Source: CAYTID01 sp964437735 (GTDB lineage: Bacteria; Bacteroidota; Ignavibacteria; UBA10030; BY39). From it: a stretch of DNA of 9,831 nucleotides. The first letter of the stretch is position 1. The number at the start of each line of letters is the position of its first letter. The notes under the pieces were generated by a model, which was not told the DNA's origin, made no database searches, and was given only the letters and a program-made list of their open reading frames with translations. Positions 1 through 7,250 of the stretch are shown here, piece by piece. The stretch is from positions 1 through 9,831 of the forward strand of contig CAYTID010000082.1 in NCBI GenBank assembly GCA_964437735.1. The letters run 5' to 3'. The position numbers were made by a program, and so were the translations under genes.

Positions 1-126
1 CTGCTTGTTGATGACGTAGTTACCACAGGAGCGACGATTGAAGCAGCAGCGCGGAAATTAGTTGAAAATGGGGCTAATAAGATATGTGTGGCATGCGCAG
101 GAGTTGCAAAAGGGGAAATTGATTAG
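1..126 (+). CDS. ComF family phosphoribosyltransferase, C-terminal end (partial)
   Basis: Only the last 41 codons are present; the gene begins before the window and stops with TAG at 124-126. The visible piece opens with LLVDDVVTTGAT, the PRPP-binding loop of type I phosphoribosyltransferases: hydrophobic strand, Asp-Asp, then TTGAT. A helix (IEAAARKLVENGA) and a last strand (ICVACAGVAKG) follow. The loop plus a short C-terminus with no further domain matches the end of ComF/GntX proteins, which are cytosolic and linked to DNA uptake or use of DNA as a nutrient in some bacteria. The family call is good, but other short PRTases such as adenine PRTase-like proteins cannot be fully excluded from this fragment. 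No obvious terminator follows. Confidence 0.8.
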   Translation: MLVDDVVTTGATIEAAARKLVENGANKICVACAGVAKGEID

Positions 127-226
127 TTTCCTGTTATTTATATGTATTAGTTAGGATTTAATCTGACAGAATTAGTATATTAACAAACATAAATATAAAG
201 GAAACTGTCGGATCATGTCTTGGCTA
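127..226. other. AT-rich intergenic stretch, convergent 3' ends
   Basis: This stretch lies between the comF stop and the end of the frame-broken minus-strand ORF. No coding frame, RNA gene or good terminator is visible. The only structure is a 7-bp inverted pair (GTTTCCT at 126-132, AGGAAAC at 199-205) separated by 66 bases, too weak to name. A perfect 12-bp palindrome ATTACATGTAAT at 226-237 coincides with the stop of the neighbouring ORF and is probably incidental. Confidence 0.5.
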
Positions 227-447
227 TTACATGTAATCGGGCGAGTTGATTTCAGAAAAAGTAATTTCCGATTTATCTAATATAATCTCGGATATTGAGT
301 GCCCCGTTATTACTGTAATTGGGTAATCGTCTTTTTGTGTTGCGTATAAACCAGATAGGAGAGAAGCATTTCCGAAAATTGTGGAGCTTGATTCTTCTGG
401 TCTAATCGTTCATACTCAGATTCACGATGTTTATTGTTTTGTTCCAT
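227..447 (-). pseudogene. Short unknown gene with a reading-frame break
   Basis: On the minus strand an ATG at 447 is preceded by AGGA with a 6-base spacer, a convincing ribosome binding site. That frame starts MEQNNKHRESEYERLD and stops at about codon 46. From near 410 a second frame, -1 relative to the first, stays open for about 60 codons to TAA at 227-229. It reads like real protein (RPEESSSTIFGNASLL, then GLYATQKDDYPITVITGHSI). The 221-base span is one short of a whole number of codons, so one lost base near 400-415 would explain both frames and give about 74 residues. No signal peptide, membrane segment or known family was recognised. A possible promoter lies just upstream (TTGCAA, 17 bases, TATTGT on the minus strand). 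Alternatives are an assembly error, a true pseudogene, or -1 frameshifting at C_AAA_AAG. Confidence 0.45.
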
Positions 448-522
448 TGTTTGTCCTCGTGTTTTTGTTCTGTTGCGTTTGTCTTACAATAATATTTTTT
501 TCTGCGACTTGCAACAAATTCT

Positions 523-540
523 TAAGGACAAATGTCCTTA
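523..540. promoter_or_regulatory. Perfect 18-bp dyad, candidate operator
   Basis: TAAGGACA-AA-TGTCCTTA is an 8+2+8 perfect inverted repeat that overlaps the stop codon of the subtilase (538-540). No T-tract follows on either strand, so it is not an intrinsic terminator. On the minus strand it sits 76 bases before the ATG of the short frame-broken gene and just upstream of a possible -35 box. That is where an activator or repressor site would lie. The binding protein is not identified. Confidence 0.45.
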
Positions 541-3435
541 TCTCACCAAAATCATTTTCCGTACTTGTGTAAATGTATTTTCCCTATTGTTAATATCAGT
601 AGCATCGAATTTCATTAAGTATAATCCGCTTACAACATGATTCCCGTGATTATCAGTAGAATTCCATTCAACAGATTTATATCCGGCATTCTGTGTTTCA
701 TTTACAAGTGTTTTCACTTCTTGACCGAGGAGATTGAAAATTTTCAATGAAACCATGCTTTCGACAGGCAGAGCATAGCTTAATGAAGTTACCGGATTAA
801 AAGGATTTGGATAATTTTGGAATAAAGAAAAAACATTTGGAATATCGTTTAATTCCTGTTTGACGGACACTACTGTTATTGATGCTTCGTTCGATGAATC
901 AGAAGTGGCAAAACTATTTATACAGAAAACTCTATAGATGTAGGAATTTCCATAAATAACTGTCGTATCAGTATAAGTAGCGATATTTGCTGACAATGAA
1001 TCAATAATAGAATAATTTCCACTTGGAATTTTTCTGAGTATGTAGTATTTGGATTCATTGGCGGATTTATCTTTCCAAGTCAAAAGTACATGTTTGCTTT
1101 GGAGAACACTTGCTACTAAACTATCCGGAGGATTTAGTGCAGTAAAGAAAGTACGGGTTGGACTATAGGCGCTCGTTCCTACAGGATTTTTAGAATTCAC
1201 TCTCCAAAAATATCTTTTTCCGTCACCTAAATTATTGATCAGAAAAGTTGTATCAGAAATTGTCGAATCATTCAAAACCAGGCTTGTGAAAATTGTATTA
1301 TTTGCAACTTGTAATCGATAAGTATATGCATTAGCCCCTTTATTCCAAATAAAATTAAAACTTAATGGTAGTTTTGATTGGTCAGGTCCCGGGAATACTA
1401 AAATTGGAGCAAGAGGCTGAGCAATTGTTGTAGTAAATGATCTTTTTGTTGACCAGCTCCCATATCCACCACTGTTTTTTGCTCTCACACGCCAATAATA
1501 CTTTGTGAAACCATTTAAATTCTGCATATAAAAATTTGTCGTTGAGATAGAATCTTTATTTATAAATAAAGTATTAAAAGAAGAATCAGAGGAGATTTGT
1601 ATGTTGTAACTCAAAGCTCTGAGTGTATGATTCCATGTGAAACGATGATCGGTTCTAACACCAACAGAATCGCTAGAAGGGGAAACCAACGTCGGATTTC
1701 CTGGTGTAGAGGTTGAAATTCCACTCAAAATTATTGAAAAATTTTGTAATCCATTAGTCAAATTTCCTTTGTGGGTTACTCGGACGGTATATGACCCGGG
1801 CGGTGGTGATTCAATGTGAATTTGTTCTACGTTATCTCGAAAATTATCTCCGTTTGTTGCTGCCGAAGCCGGGTTGCTTGGATTTAATACCCAAGGTGTG
1901 TATGTGGTTGACCCCGGACCAATAATACGTAAATCTAAATCGTTTACGAGCATTAAATTCGGTGGGTTGAGAGATGCCGGTGGTGGAGTTGCGGGCGGGT
2001 CAATCCAACATATTGTCGCTCTCAGGGGTTCACTTCCATTTGAATTTACCTGAAATTGGATCTGATTTCCTTGAGAAATTGTTGTTTCTTTAATTAATGT
2101 ATCTCCGCCAACTTCTGATGCAAGTCTCATGATTTGTGCAGATTTATGTGTATTCATAAGTCCCCAACCAAAAATATAATCAGGTCCTGGATTTAAACCT
2201 GCCTCATCGGCATTATGTATTATTAGTCCTTTCATAGTAGAAGACCTTATAGCTGAACCTTTTCCGTATAAAAGTTCTTGTAATTCAAGTAATAAACCGA
2301 CTGAACCGGAAATGTTTGGAGCTGACATTGATGTACCGCTTAACGACGCATAAGAGGTATTCGAAGCGTTGTCTGAAGAATATAAATTTACACCATTTGC
2401 GACTATATCCGGTTTGATTCTTCCATCATCGGTAGGGCCCCAATTGCTGAACGAAGACATCATTACGCTAGCTGGTCCATTATAACCATTTGGTAAATCA
2501 TTGACGGCGCCAATCGTAAAAGTGTTTTTTGCTGTACCTTTAGGATCGTTTATACAATCATATCCGGTTGGTCCTCCATCAAGTTTGTGAATACATGTAA
2601 AACTTCCGCCTGCTGAATGACTATGGGAAACCGGCTGGCTACTAGGGCCCTCTAATCTATCGTTACCAGCACTTTTACAGATTAATATATTTGGAGCATT
2701 ATAGAGAAAATTATCCCAATCATGAGATGTATTATCATAAAAACCGAAACGGTAATCTTCATCTGGACTAATATTTATATCGCCCCGCCAGCTCCATGAA
2801 GAACCGTCTATCCTCCAACCTCGTATTAAACCATATGATTGATTTGAAACTTTCAAACCTCCGGCGGCAGCGATGCTGGTTTCTGAAAGATCATTATTTG
2901 AATCGTAATAATCAATTTTTCCATTATTTGACATTCCTTTTGCTGATGGCTCAATACCTTTTGCGATCATAGTTCCTGCCACATGTGTTGCGTGTTGTGT
3001 CACTGTTGTTGCGTTATCACGACTTGTTAGTCGACCAATGAGTTCTTGATGCGTTATACGCGGGATACCACCAGCTTCCCATAATCCTAAAATTTGTTCA
3101 TTTCCAGACAAAGAGAAGCTATTTAATGGATCAATCCATACCTTATCTGTGGATATACTTTTAGCGGCAATTAAATTTTCAGTTGCATGATATTGAAAAA
3201 CACCATTCTCATAACTTTGAAGTTCGATTACACTACCATCTTCATATTCTTTGCGTATGGGTAATCCTTTAATTGTCGCCAGAGATTCCGCAAATGCCCG
3301 GTTTTGTTGCCATTCAATGGTTTTGACATCTGAAAAATTCTGGAGCCATTTTTTTTGTTCGGGTGTTTGACTGAACAAAATATTTGCTGAAAAAATAAAT
3401 GTAATAAGATTAATAATTAGTAAAAAAGAACGCAT
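538..3435 (-). CDS. Secreted subtilase (S8, Kp43-like) with FnIII domains and T9SS sorting domain
   Basis: A 965-residue exported serine protease. Residues 1-22 are a signal peptide (MRSFLLIINLITFIFSANIL). The S8 domain spans about 110-440: His148 in QHATHVAGT, the oxyanion Asn258 in KSAGN, and Ser369 in SLSGTSMSAPN. The position expected to hold the catalytic Asp reads LWEAGG, giving Glu120. A Kp43-type beta-sandwich follows (about 450-571, with ATICWIDPP and LVNDLDLRI). Three fibronectin-III-like repeats come next (about 580-670, 674-766, 768-856), each with the YYWRV-type core or equivalent. Residues 866-965 form a T9SS type A sorting domain starting near NYPNPFNP and ending VRKMILVR, so the product should cross the outer membrane and be released or anchored outside. 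Likely role: extracellular protein breakdown. The ATG at 3435 has AAAGG upstream and leads straight into the signal peptide. It is transcribed divergently from the alcohol dehydrogenase and appears monocistronic. Confidence 0.93.
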   Translation of the reverse strand: MRSFLLIINLITFIFSANILFSQTPEQKKWLQNFSDVKTIEWQQNRAFAESLATIKGLPIRKEYEDGSVIELQSYENGVFQYHATENLIAAKSISTDKVWIDPLNSFSLSGNEQILGLWEAGGIPRITHQELIGRLTSRDNATTVTQHATHVAGTMIAKGIEPSAKGMSNNGKIDYYDSNNDLSETSIAAAGGLKVSNQSYGLIRGWRIDGSSWSWRGDINISPDEDYRFGFYDNTSHDWDNFLYNAPNILICKSAGNDRLEGPSSQPVSHSHSAGGSFTCIHKLDGGPTGYDCINDPKGTAKNTFTIGAVNDLPNGYNGPASVMMSSFSNWGPTDDGRIKPDIVANGVNLYSSDNASNTSYASLSGTSMSAPNISGSVGLLLELQELLYGKGSAIRSSTMKGLIIHNADEAGLNPGPDYIFGWGLMNTHKSAQIMRLASEVGGDTLIKETTISQGNQIQFQVNSNGSEPLRATICWIDPPATPPPASLNPPNLMLVNDLDLRIIGPGSTTYTPWVLNPSNPASAATNGDNFRDNVEQIHIESPPPGSYTVRVTHKGNLTNGLQNFSIILSGISTSTPGNPTLVSPSSDSVGVRTDHRFTWNHTLRALSYNIQISSDSSFNTLFINKDSISTTNFYMQNLNGFTKYYWRVRAKNSGGYGSWSTKRSFTTTIAQPLAPILVFPGPDQSKLPLSFNFIWNKGANAYTYRLQVANNTIFTSLVLNDSTISDTTFLINNLGDGKRYFWRVNSKNPVGTSAYSPTRTFFTALNPPDSLVASVLQSKHVLLTWKDKSANESKYYILRKIPSGNYSIIDSLSANIATYTDTTVIYGNSYIYRVFCINSFATSDSSNEASITVVSVKQELNDIPNVFSLFQNYPNPFNPVTSLSYALPVESMVSLKIFNLLGQEVKTLVNETQNAGYKSVEWNSTDNHGNHVVSGLYLMKFDATDINNRENTFTQVRKMILVR

Positions 3436-3506
3436 AAAATACCTTTATGTAAGTGACCATTTTATTAGTTAGTATAAATATTTTTTTATTCTAAATCAAG
3501 AAATAT

Positions 3507-3527
3507 TTTTGAATATTTAATTCAAAA
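3507..3527. promoter_or_regulatory. Dyad in the divergent protease/dehydrogenase promoter region
   Basis: TTTTGAAT and ATTCAAAA form perfect 8-bp arms around a 5-base spacer (ATTTA). The element lies 30 bases before the dehydrogenase ATG and 71 bases before the protease ATG, within the 122-bp divergent region. It could be an operator for either gene. The surrounding sequence is very AT-rich, so chance is a real alternative. Confidence 0.3.
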
Positions 3528-3557
3528 TTGTTAATTTTTTTAAACAGGATTTTATAT

Positions 3558-4556
3558 ATGAAAGCAATAAGATTATTGAAGCCGAATCTGATTAGCAATC
3601 ATCCGCTTGTAATATCAGATTGTCCGATCCCGTCACCTGCAGAGGATGAAATTATAGTTAAAATTGATTATTGCGGATTGTGCCGCACTGATTTACATAT
3701 AATCGAAGGTGATCTTCCTACAAAAAAGCTTCCATTAACTCCGGGGCATCAAATAGTTGGTAAAATTGAAATAATAGGAAAGAAAATTAAAAATTGTAAA
3801 ATCGGTGATAACGTTGGGATACCATGGTTATATTCAACGTGCGGCAAGTGCGAGTATTGCTTATCGCAAAAGGAAAATTTATGTGATAATGCACGGTTTA
3901 CAGGTTATCATGTTGACGGAGGATTTGCAGAATACATAAAAATACCTGCTGATTACGTCTATCAAATTCCTGAAAAATTTTCTAATGAAAAAGCTGCGCC
4001 TCTTTTATGTGGAGGTGTGATAGGTTTCAGGGCATTAAAATTATGCAATATTAAACCGGGAGGGAGATTAGGCTTATTCGGATTTGGTTCATCAGCCCAT
4101 ATATTAATCCAAGTTGCAAGATTTTGGGGATGCGAGGTATATGTTTTTTCGAGGAATTCGGATCACCGTAAATTTGCCGAAGAACTTGGAGCAGTTTGGA
4201 CTGGTACATCGGAAATGATTCCACCTCATTTATTGAATAGTGTTATCATTTTTGCCCCTAATGGAGAGCTAGTCCCGATGGCATTGAATATTTTAACTAA
4301 AGGTGGGACTATAGTTCTTGCGGGTATTTATTCCAGCCCAATTCCTCAATTCAGATATGAATTGTTATACAATGAAAAGAAAATTATTAGTGTTACAAAT
4401 AGCACAAGGGAGGATGTTCATACATTTTTGGATTTGGCTTTAGAAGTTGATATCAAAACACAAACTGAACTCTTTTCGCTACGAGAGGCAAATTATGCTT
4501 TAAATTTACTTAAAGACAGCAAAATTACAGGAACCGGAGTGTTGAAAATTGATTAA
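3558..4556 (+). CDS. Zinc-dependent alcohol dehydrogenase, MDR superfamily
   Basis: A 332-residue cytosolic medium-chain dehydrogenase/reductase, likely oxidising a primary alcohol or reducing an aldehyde with NAD(P). Catalytic zinc ligands are visible: Cys42 in CGLCRTDLH, His64 in PGHQIVG and Cys151 in LLCGG. The structural zinc lobe is complete (Cys95, Cys98, Cys101, Cys109 in the CX2CX2CX7C pattern). The Rossmann glycine motif is GFGSSAH at 175-181. The strand-2 end reads FSRN, with Arg199 where NADP-preferring members often have a basic residue, so NADP use is possible but inferred. The GHQ form of the His motif is usual for the subgroup of single zinc-binding ADHs related to CAD2-like proteins. 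I chose ATG 3558 because AGGA lies 8 bases upstream and MKAIRL is the normal start; a TTG at 3528 in the same frame lacks both. It is alone in its transcription unit. Confidence 0.9.
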   Translation: MKAIRLLKPNLISNHPLVISDCPIPSPAEDEIIVKIDYCGLCRTDLHIIEGDLPTKKLPLTPGHQIVGKIEIIGKKIKNCKIGDNVGIPWLYSTCGKCEYCLSQKENLCDNARFTGYHVDGGFAEYIKIPADYVYQIPEKFSNEKAAPLLCGGVIGFRALKLCNIKPGGRLGLFGFGSSAHILIQVARFWGCEVYVFSRNSDHRKFAEELGAVWTGTSEMIPPHLLNSVIIFAPNGELVPMALNILTKGGTIVLAGIYSSPIPQFRYELLYNEKKIISVTNSTREDVHTFLDLALEVDIKTQTELFSLREANYALNLLKDSKITGTGVLKID

Positions 4557-4588
4557 CAACCGAGTAAAATGATTTATAATGTTAATCA
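4550..4588 (+). terminator. Weak inverted repeat at the dehydrogenase 3' end
   Basis: TGATTAAC (4550-4557, containing the TAA stop) and GTTAATCA (4581-4588) are perfect 8-bp arms with a 23-base loop. No T-run follows, so this is at best a weak or factor-dependent end signal. It is the only candidate terminator for the dehydrogenase. Confidence 0.2.
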
Positions 4589-4655
4589 TACAAAAATATT
4601 CTAAACTAAATAATGATAATTCGACTCTAAATTACTCTTAATTAATGACTTATAT

Positions 4656-4684
4656 TTGACAAATTTTAAAAAAATCTATAAATT
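4656..4684 (+). promoter_or_regulatory. Putative sigma70-type promoter for the barrel gene
   Basis: A perfect -35 box TTGACA (4656-4661) is followed by TAAATT after 17 bases, or by TATAAA after 15. Either would start transcription near 4690 and leave an unusually long 5' leader of about 120 bases before the ATG at 4811. The leader holds the orphan SD at 4707-4716. Confidence 0.45.
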
Positions 4685-4706
4685 GATATTGATAATAATA
4701 ATACGA

Positions 4707-4716
4707 GAAAGGAGGT
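4707..4716 (+). promoter_or_regulatory. Orphan near-consensus Shine-Dalgarno in the 5' leader
   Basis: GAAAGGAGGT matches the 16S anti-SD almost completely, yet no ORF follows: the nearest in-range start is TTG directly followed by TAA. It lies about 95 bases before the real start codon, close to the predicted transcript 5' end. The actual gene has its own SD (AGAGGA, 4799-4804). The arrangement resembles the STAB-SD of Bacillus thuringiensis cry3A, a ribosome-binding site that stabilises mRNA without starting translation. Function here is inferred. Confidence 0.4.
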
Positions 4717-4810
4717 CTTTGTAAAAATAGGCTTTCGATTTTAGATTTTTATTTTAGTTTCAAGTAAGATGTTTAATTAATTATTTTAAAGCAAAATTAG
4801 AGGATTATTT

Positions 4811-5971
4811 ATGAAAAAAGTTTTATTATTAATTTTTCACATGGCAATTGTACCGGCTTTGATTTTTGGTCAAAATGTCTCAATAACGGATTATAAAGTT
4901 CCCGTTAGTTCTGCAAAAAATTTATTATTAGACGCTAACTGGAATTGGGCTCAAAGTGGTGATGTAGTAAAAGCAAATACTATGAACGGATCTGTAATAT
5001 TCCGCTCATTTTATTCATCTTTACCTTTTGCATGGTTTTTGGATGCGGATGCAGTCGCTAACAGATCATTGGGTTCAAAATGGCAAATACAATCTAATCT
5101 TTCCGGGCGCGTTAATAAATATATTTGGGATGAACAGGATTGGTTTGGTTTTGGAAGAGCTAGAGTAAAATATGATAGACCGGCAACGGGCCCGGAATGG
5201 AATTCTCCGATTTCTGATTTAACAATCGGTGCAGGTTATGGTAGATTTATTAATGCCACAGCTTTAGCAAAAGCAGTTCGTATCGAAGGTCATTTACTTA
5301 AAGAAGGTGTAATAAAGTCCTACATGCCAAAAAATTTAATGATAGAAATTGCCAATATCATTGAACGTCAAGGTGAATACAGAGATTTATATGGACCAAC
5401 TTATGAAGTTCAATGGTTTAATGCCATCGAAGAAAAAATAAAGGAATCGGGCGAACTTATTGGTGACCATGTCGGCGCAATGGGATTCTATAGAATGCGT
5501 CAGGTTTTATTTAATATTCAAGAACGAGTAAACGACAGGTACTATGGATGGGATATAAGTGCCGGCATATTATTTGAACTGACAAAAGCCTACAAACATC
5601 AAAATTTAGGATCACCACAAATGACAATTATTGGTAACTATGCTTTCCCGATTGACTGGACAATGCAGGTGAACGGGCGTGTTGAAGCCGGTACACCTAT
5701 TGACAGTAATTTCTTTAAACAAACAGATGTGCGTGCCGGGGCCGATTTTATTTATGAATTATCAAATCGAATTAATTGGGTAAGCGGATATCGATTAGGT
5801 ATGCTAAAACAACCGAACGTTGATGCAGTGCTTACGCACACTCTCACCTCATCATTCTTATTTTATCTCGAAAACCAGATTTACTATGGTGTAACCGGAT
5901 CGTTGAATAAAATTGGTGATAATGACACGGATCTTGGTATTTCAATGTCGTTACAATACAGATTATTCTAA
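4811..5971 (+). CDS. Outer-membrane beta-barrel protein with helical insert, unknown function
   Basis: A 386-residue protein with a signal peptide at 1-20 (MKKVLLLIFHMAIVPALIFG) and then alternating-residue amphipathic strands rich in Trp, Tyr and Phe. The chain ends LQYRLF, with the terminal Phe expected of a BAM-inserted barrel. Strands occupy about 35-145 and 245-386. Between them (about 150-240) is a charged, helix-like block (AVRIEGHLLKEGVIKSYMP, then MIEIANIIERQGEYRDLYG) that would form a plug or a periplasmic or extracellular helical domain. I do not recognise a named family; this style of conserved hypothetical barrel is common in Bacteroidetes-Chlorobi relatives. AGAGGA six bases before ATG 4811 sets the start. 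A long leader precedes it and a strong terminator follows, so it is probably monocistronic. Structural role or transport of an unknown substrate are both possible. Confidence 0.8.
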   Translation: MKKVLLLIFHMAIVPALIFGQNVSITDYKVPVSSAKNLLLDANWNWAQSGDVVKANTMNGSVIFRSFYSSLPFAWFLDADAVANRSLGSKWQIQSNLSGRVNKYIWDEQDWFGFGRARVKYDRPATGPEWNSPISDLTIGAGYGRFINATALAKAVRIEGHLLKEGVIKSYMPKNLMIEIANIIERQGEYRDLYGPTYEVQWFNAIEEKIKESGELIGDHVGAMGFYRMRQVLFNIQERVNDRYYGWDISAGILFELTKAYKHQNLGSPQMTIIGNYAFPIDWTMQVNGRVEAGTPIDSNFFKQTDVRAGADFIYELSNRINWVSGYRLGMLKQPNVDAVLTHTLTSSFLFYLENQIYYGVTGSLNKIGDNDTDLGISMSLQYRLF

Positions 5972-5993
5972 AAATCTTTTTAGAAAATTAAGG

Positions 5994-6024
5994 AAGGCGC
6001 CGAATTTGGCGCCTTTTTTATTTT
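5994..6024 (+). terminator. Strong intrinsic terminator after the barrel gene
   Basis: AAGGCGCC (5994-6001) pairs with GGCGCCTT (6008-6015) around a six-base loop GAATTT, followed by a run of T. The GC-rich stem stands out in AT-rich surroundings. It lies 22 bases past the barrel stop and before the phosphoesterase start, separating the two units. Confidence 0.9.
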
Positions 6025-6068
6025 ACACGGTTTTTTATAAATTAGGAAAGATAAAAACCGATGGAACT

Positions 6069-7250
6069 ATGAAAACATTCAATTATATAATTTTCTTTTC
6101 AATATTTTTTTTAATCTACGGATTACTAAACTATTATATTTACAGAAAAGGATATAAGGTATTTGGACAAACGAGTACCTCGCGTAATGTTTTTCGAACT
6201 TTGTTTTTTATAATTTCTTCTTCTTTTATTTTCGGGAGAACTCTTGAAAATTTCTGGTTGAGCTGGTTCAGTCAATCATTGATTTGGATCGGATCTTATT
6301 GGCTTGCTGCTATGTTGTATTTTTTTCTTGGTTGTGTGTTGATAGATTTATTCAGATTAGGAAACAAATTATTTAAATTCCTTCCAACTAAAAACAATTT
6401 CTCTACCTTAAAAACAAAACAAATTATTGCTTCAGTTTTCATTGGAGTTGTAATAGCAATCTTGATAGGCGGACATATCAATGCTGGTATCCCAAAGATA
6501 CGGGAGGTATCTGTAAGTATTGATAAAAATTTTGAAAGGAGTGAACCGCTTAATATTGTGGCAGTTTCTGATATTCATTTGGGAACTATCATTGGTCGCA
6601 ATAGATTTGAGTCGATAGTAGATCAGATAAATAAGCTTCATCCCGATATAATCTTATTGCCCGGAGATATAATCGATGAAGATTTGGAACCGGTTATCAG
6701 GGCAAACTTAGGTGAGAGTTTACAGAAATTAGAAGCAAGATACGGTGTTTATGCAAGCACAGGAAATCATGAATATATAGGCGGAGTTGAGAGAGCAGTA
6801 AAATATTTGACTGATAACGGAATAACTGTGCTGAGGGATACAGTTGTGCTCATCGATAATTATTTTTACGTCGCCGGCAGGGAAGATTTAACAATAAGCC
6901 GTTTTACAAATAAAACACGAAAATCATTAAGAGACCTCGTGCAAAATATAAACAAAAAATATGCTGTGATTTTGCTCGACCATCAGCCGCGTAATCTTAA
7001 TGATGCGGTAAAAAATGAAATCGACTTACAAATATCCGGACATACACACCATGGTCAGATTTGGCCTCTTAATTATTTTGCCGAAATAATTTATGAAGTG
7101 AGCTGGGGATATAAACAAAAAGGAAATACACATATTTATGTGTCATCAGGTGTTGGTACATGGGGACCGCCTGTAAGATTAGGGAATAGACCCGAAATCG
7201 TCAATATTAAAATGTCATTTAAAAATCAGGTGGAAAAAAAGCTCAATTAA
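6069..7250 (+). CDS. Membrane-anchored metallophosphoesterase, YkuE/YaeI-like
   Basis: A 393-residue calcineurin-like phosphoesterase anchored in the inner membrane. Four membrane segments lie at about 4-24, 42-59, 68-95 and 117-137. The catalytic domain (about 160-385) has all metal-site motifs: SDIHLG (Asp168, His170), GDIIDED (Asp200), GNHEY (Asn233, His234), LDHQP (His305) and SGHTHHGQ (His325, His327). Family members of this layout hydrolyse phosphodiesters or pyrophosphates, including lipid-linked substrates in some cases; the substrate here is unknown. The frame is open back to 5913, inside the barrel gene and across the terminator at 5994-6024, so the upstream part is not coding. ATG 6069 begins a normal membrane segment. 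Its SD is weak (GATGGA just before). The gene converges on the small CXXC gene, with a 36-base antisense overlap at the 3' ends. Confidence 0.92.
   Translation: MKTFNYIIFFSIFFLIYGLLNYYIYRKGYKVFGQTSTSRNVFRTLFFIISSSFIFGRTLENFWLSWFSQSLIWIGSYWLAAMLYFFLGCVLIDLFRLGNKLFKFLPTKNNFSTLKTKQIIASVFIGVVIAILIGGHINAGIPKIREVSVSIDKNFERSEPLNIVAVSDIHLGTIIGRNRFESIVDQINKLHPDIILLPGDIIDEDLEPVIRANLGESLQKLEARYGVYASTGNHEYIGGVERAVKYLTDNGITVLRDTVVLIDNYFYVAGREDLTISRFTNKTRKSLRDLVQNINKKYAVILLDHQPRNLNDAVKNEIDLQISGHTHHGQIWPLNYFAEIIYEVSWGYKQKGNTHIYVSSGVGTWGPPVRLGNRPEIVNIKMSFKNQVEKKLN

Noticed and set aside
226..237. Perfect palindrome ATTACATGTAAT
   Set aside because: It coincides with the last codons and stop of the short ORF, and 12-bp AT-rich palindromes are expected by chance in a window of this size.
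381..640. Two plus-strand ORFs of 63 and 68 codons
   Set aside because: They run opposite to the better supported short gene and into the T9SS domain of the protease; composition is hydrophobic and Cys/Phe-rich without an SD or a recognisable family.
3528..3557. TTG start extending the dehydrogenase by 10 residues
   Set aside because: It lies next to the dyad, lacks an SD, and adds residues not typical of the family; ATG 3558 has AGGA upstream.
3747..3755. Gln65 instead of Glu after the zinc-ligand His in the dehydrogenase
   Set aside because: GHQ is the normal form in this ADH subgroup, so it is not evidence of inactivation.
5913..6068. In-frame N-terminal extension of the phosphoesterase
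   Set aside because: It overlaps the barrel gene's 3' end and crosses a strong terminator; ATG 6069 starts directly with a membrane segment.
6296..6641. Minus-strand ORFs inside the phosphoesterase
   Set aside because: They are antisense shadows of a well supported gene with complete catalytic motifs.
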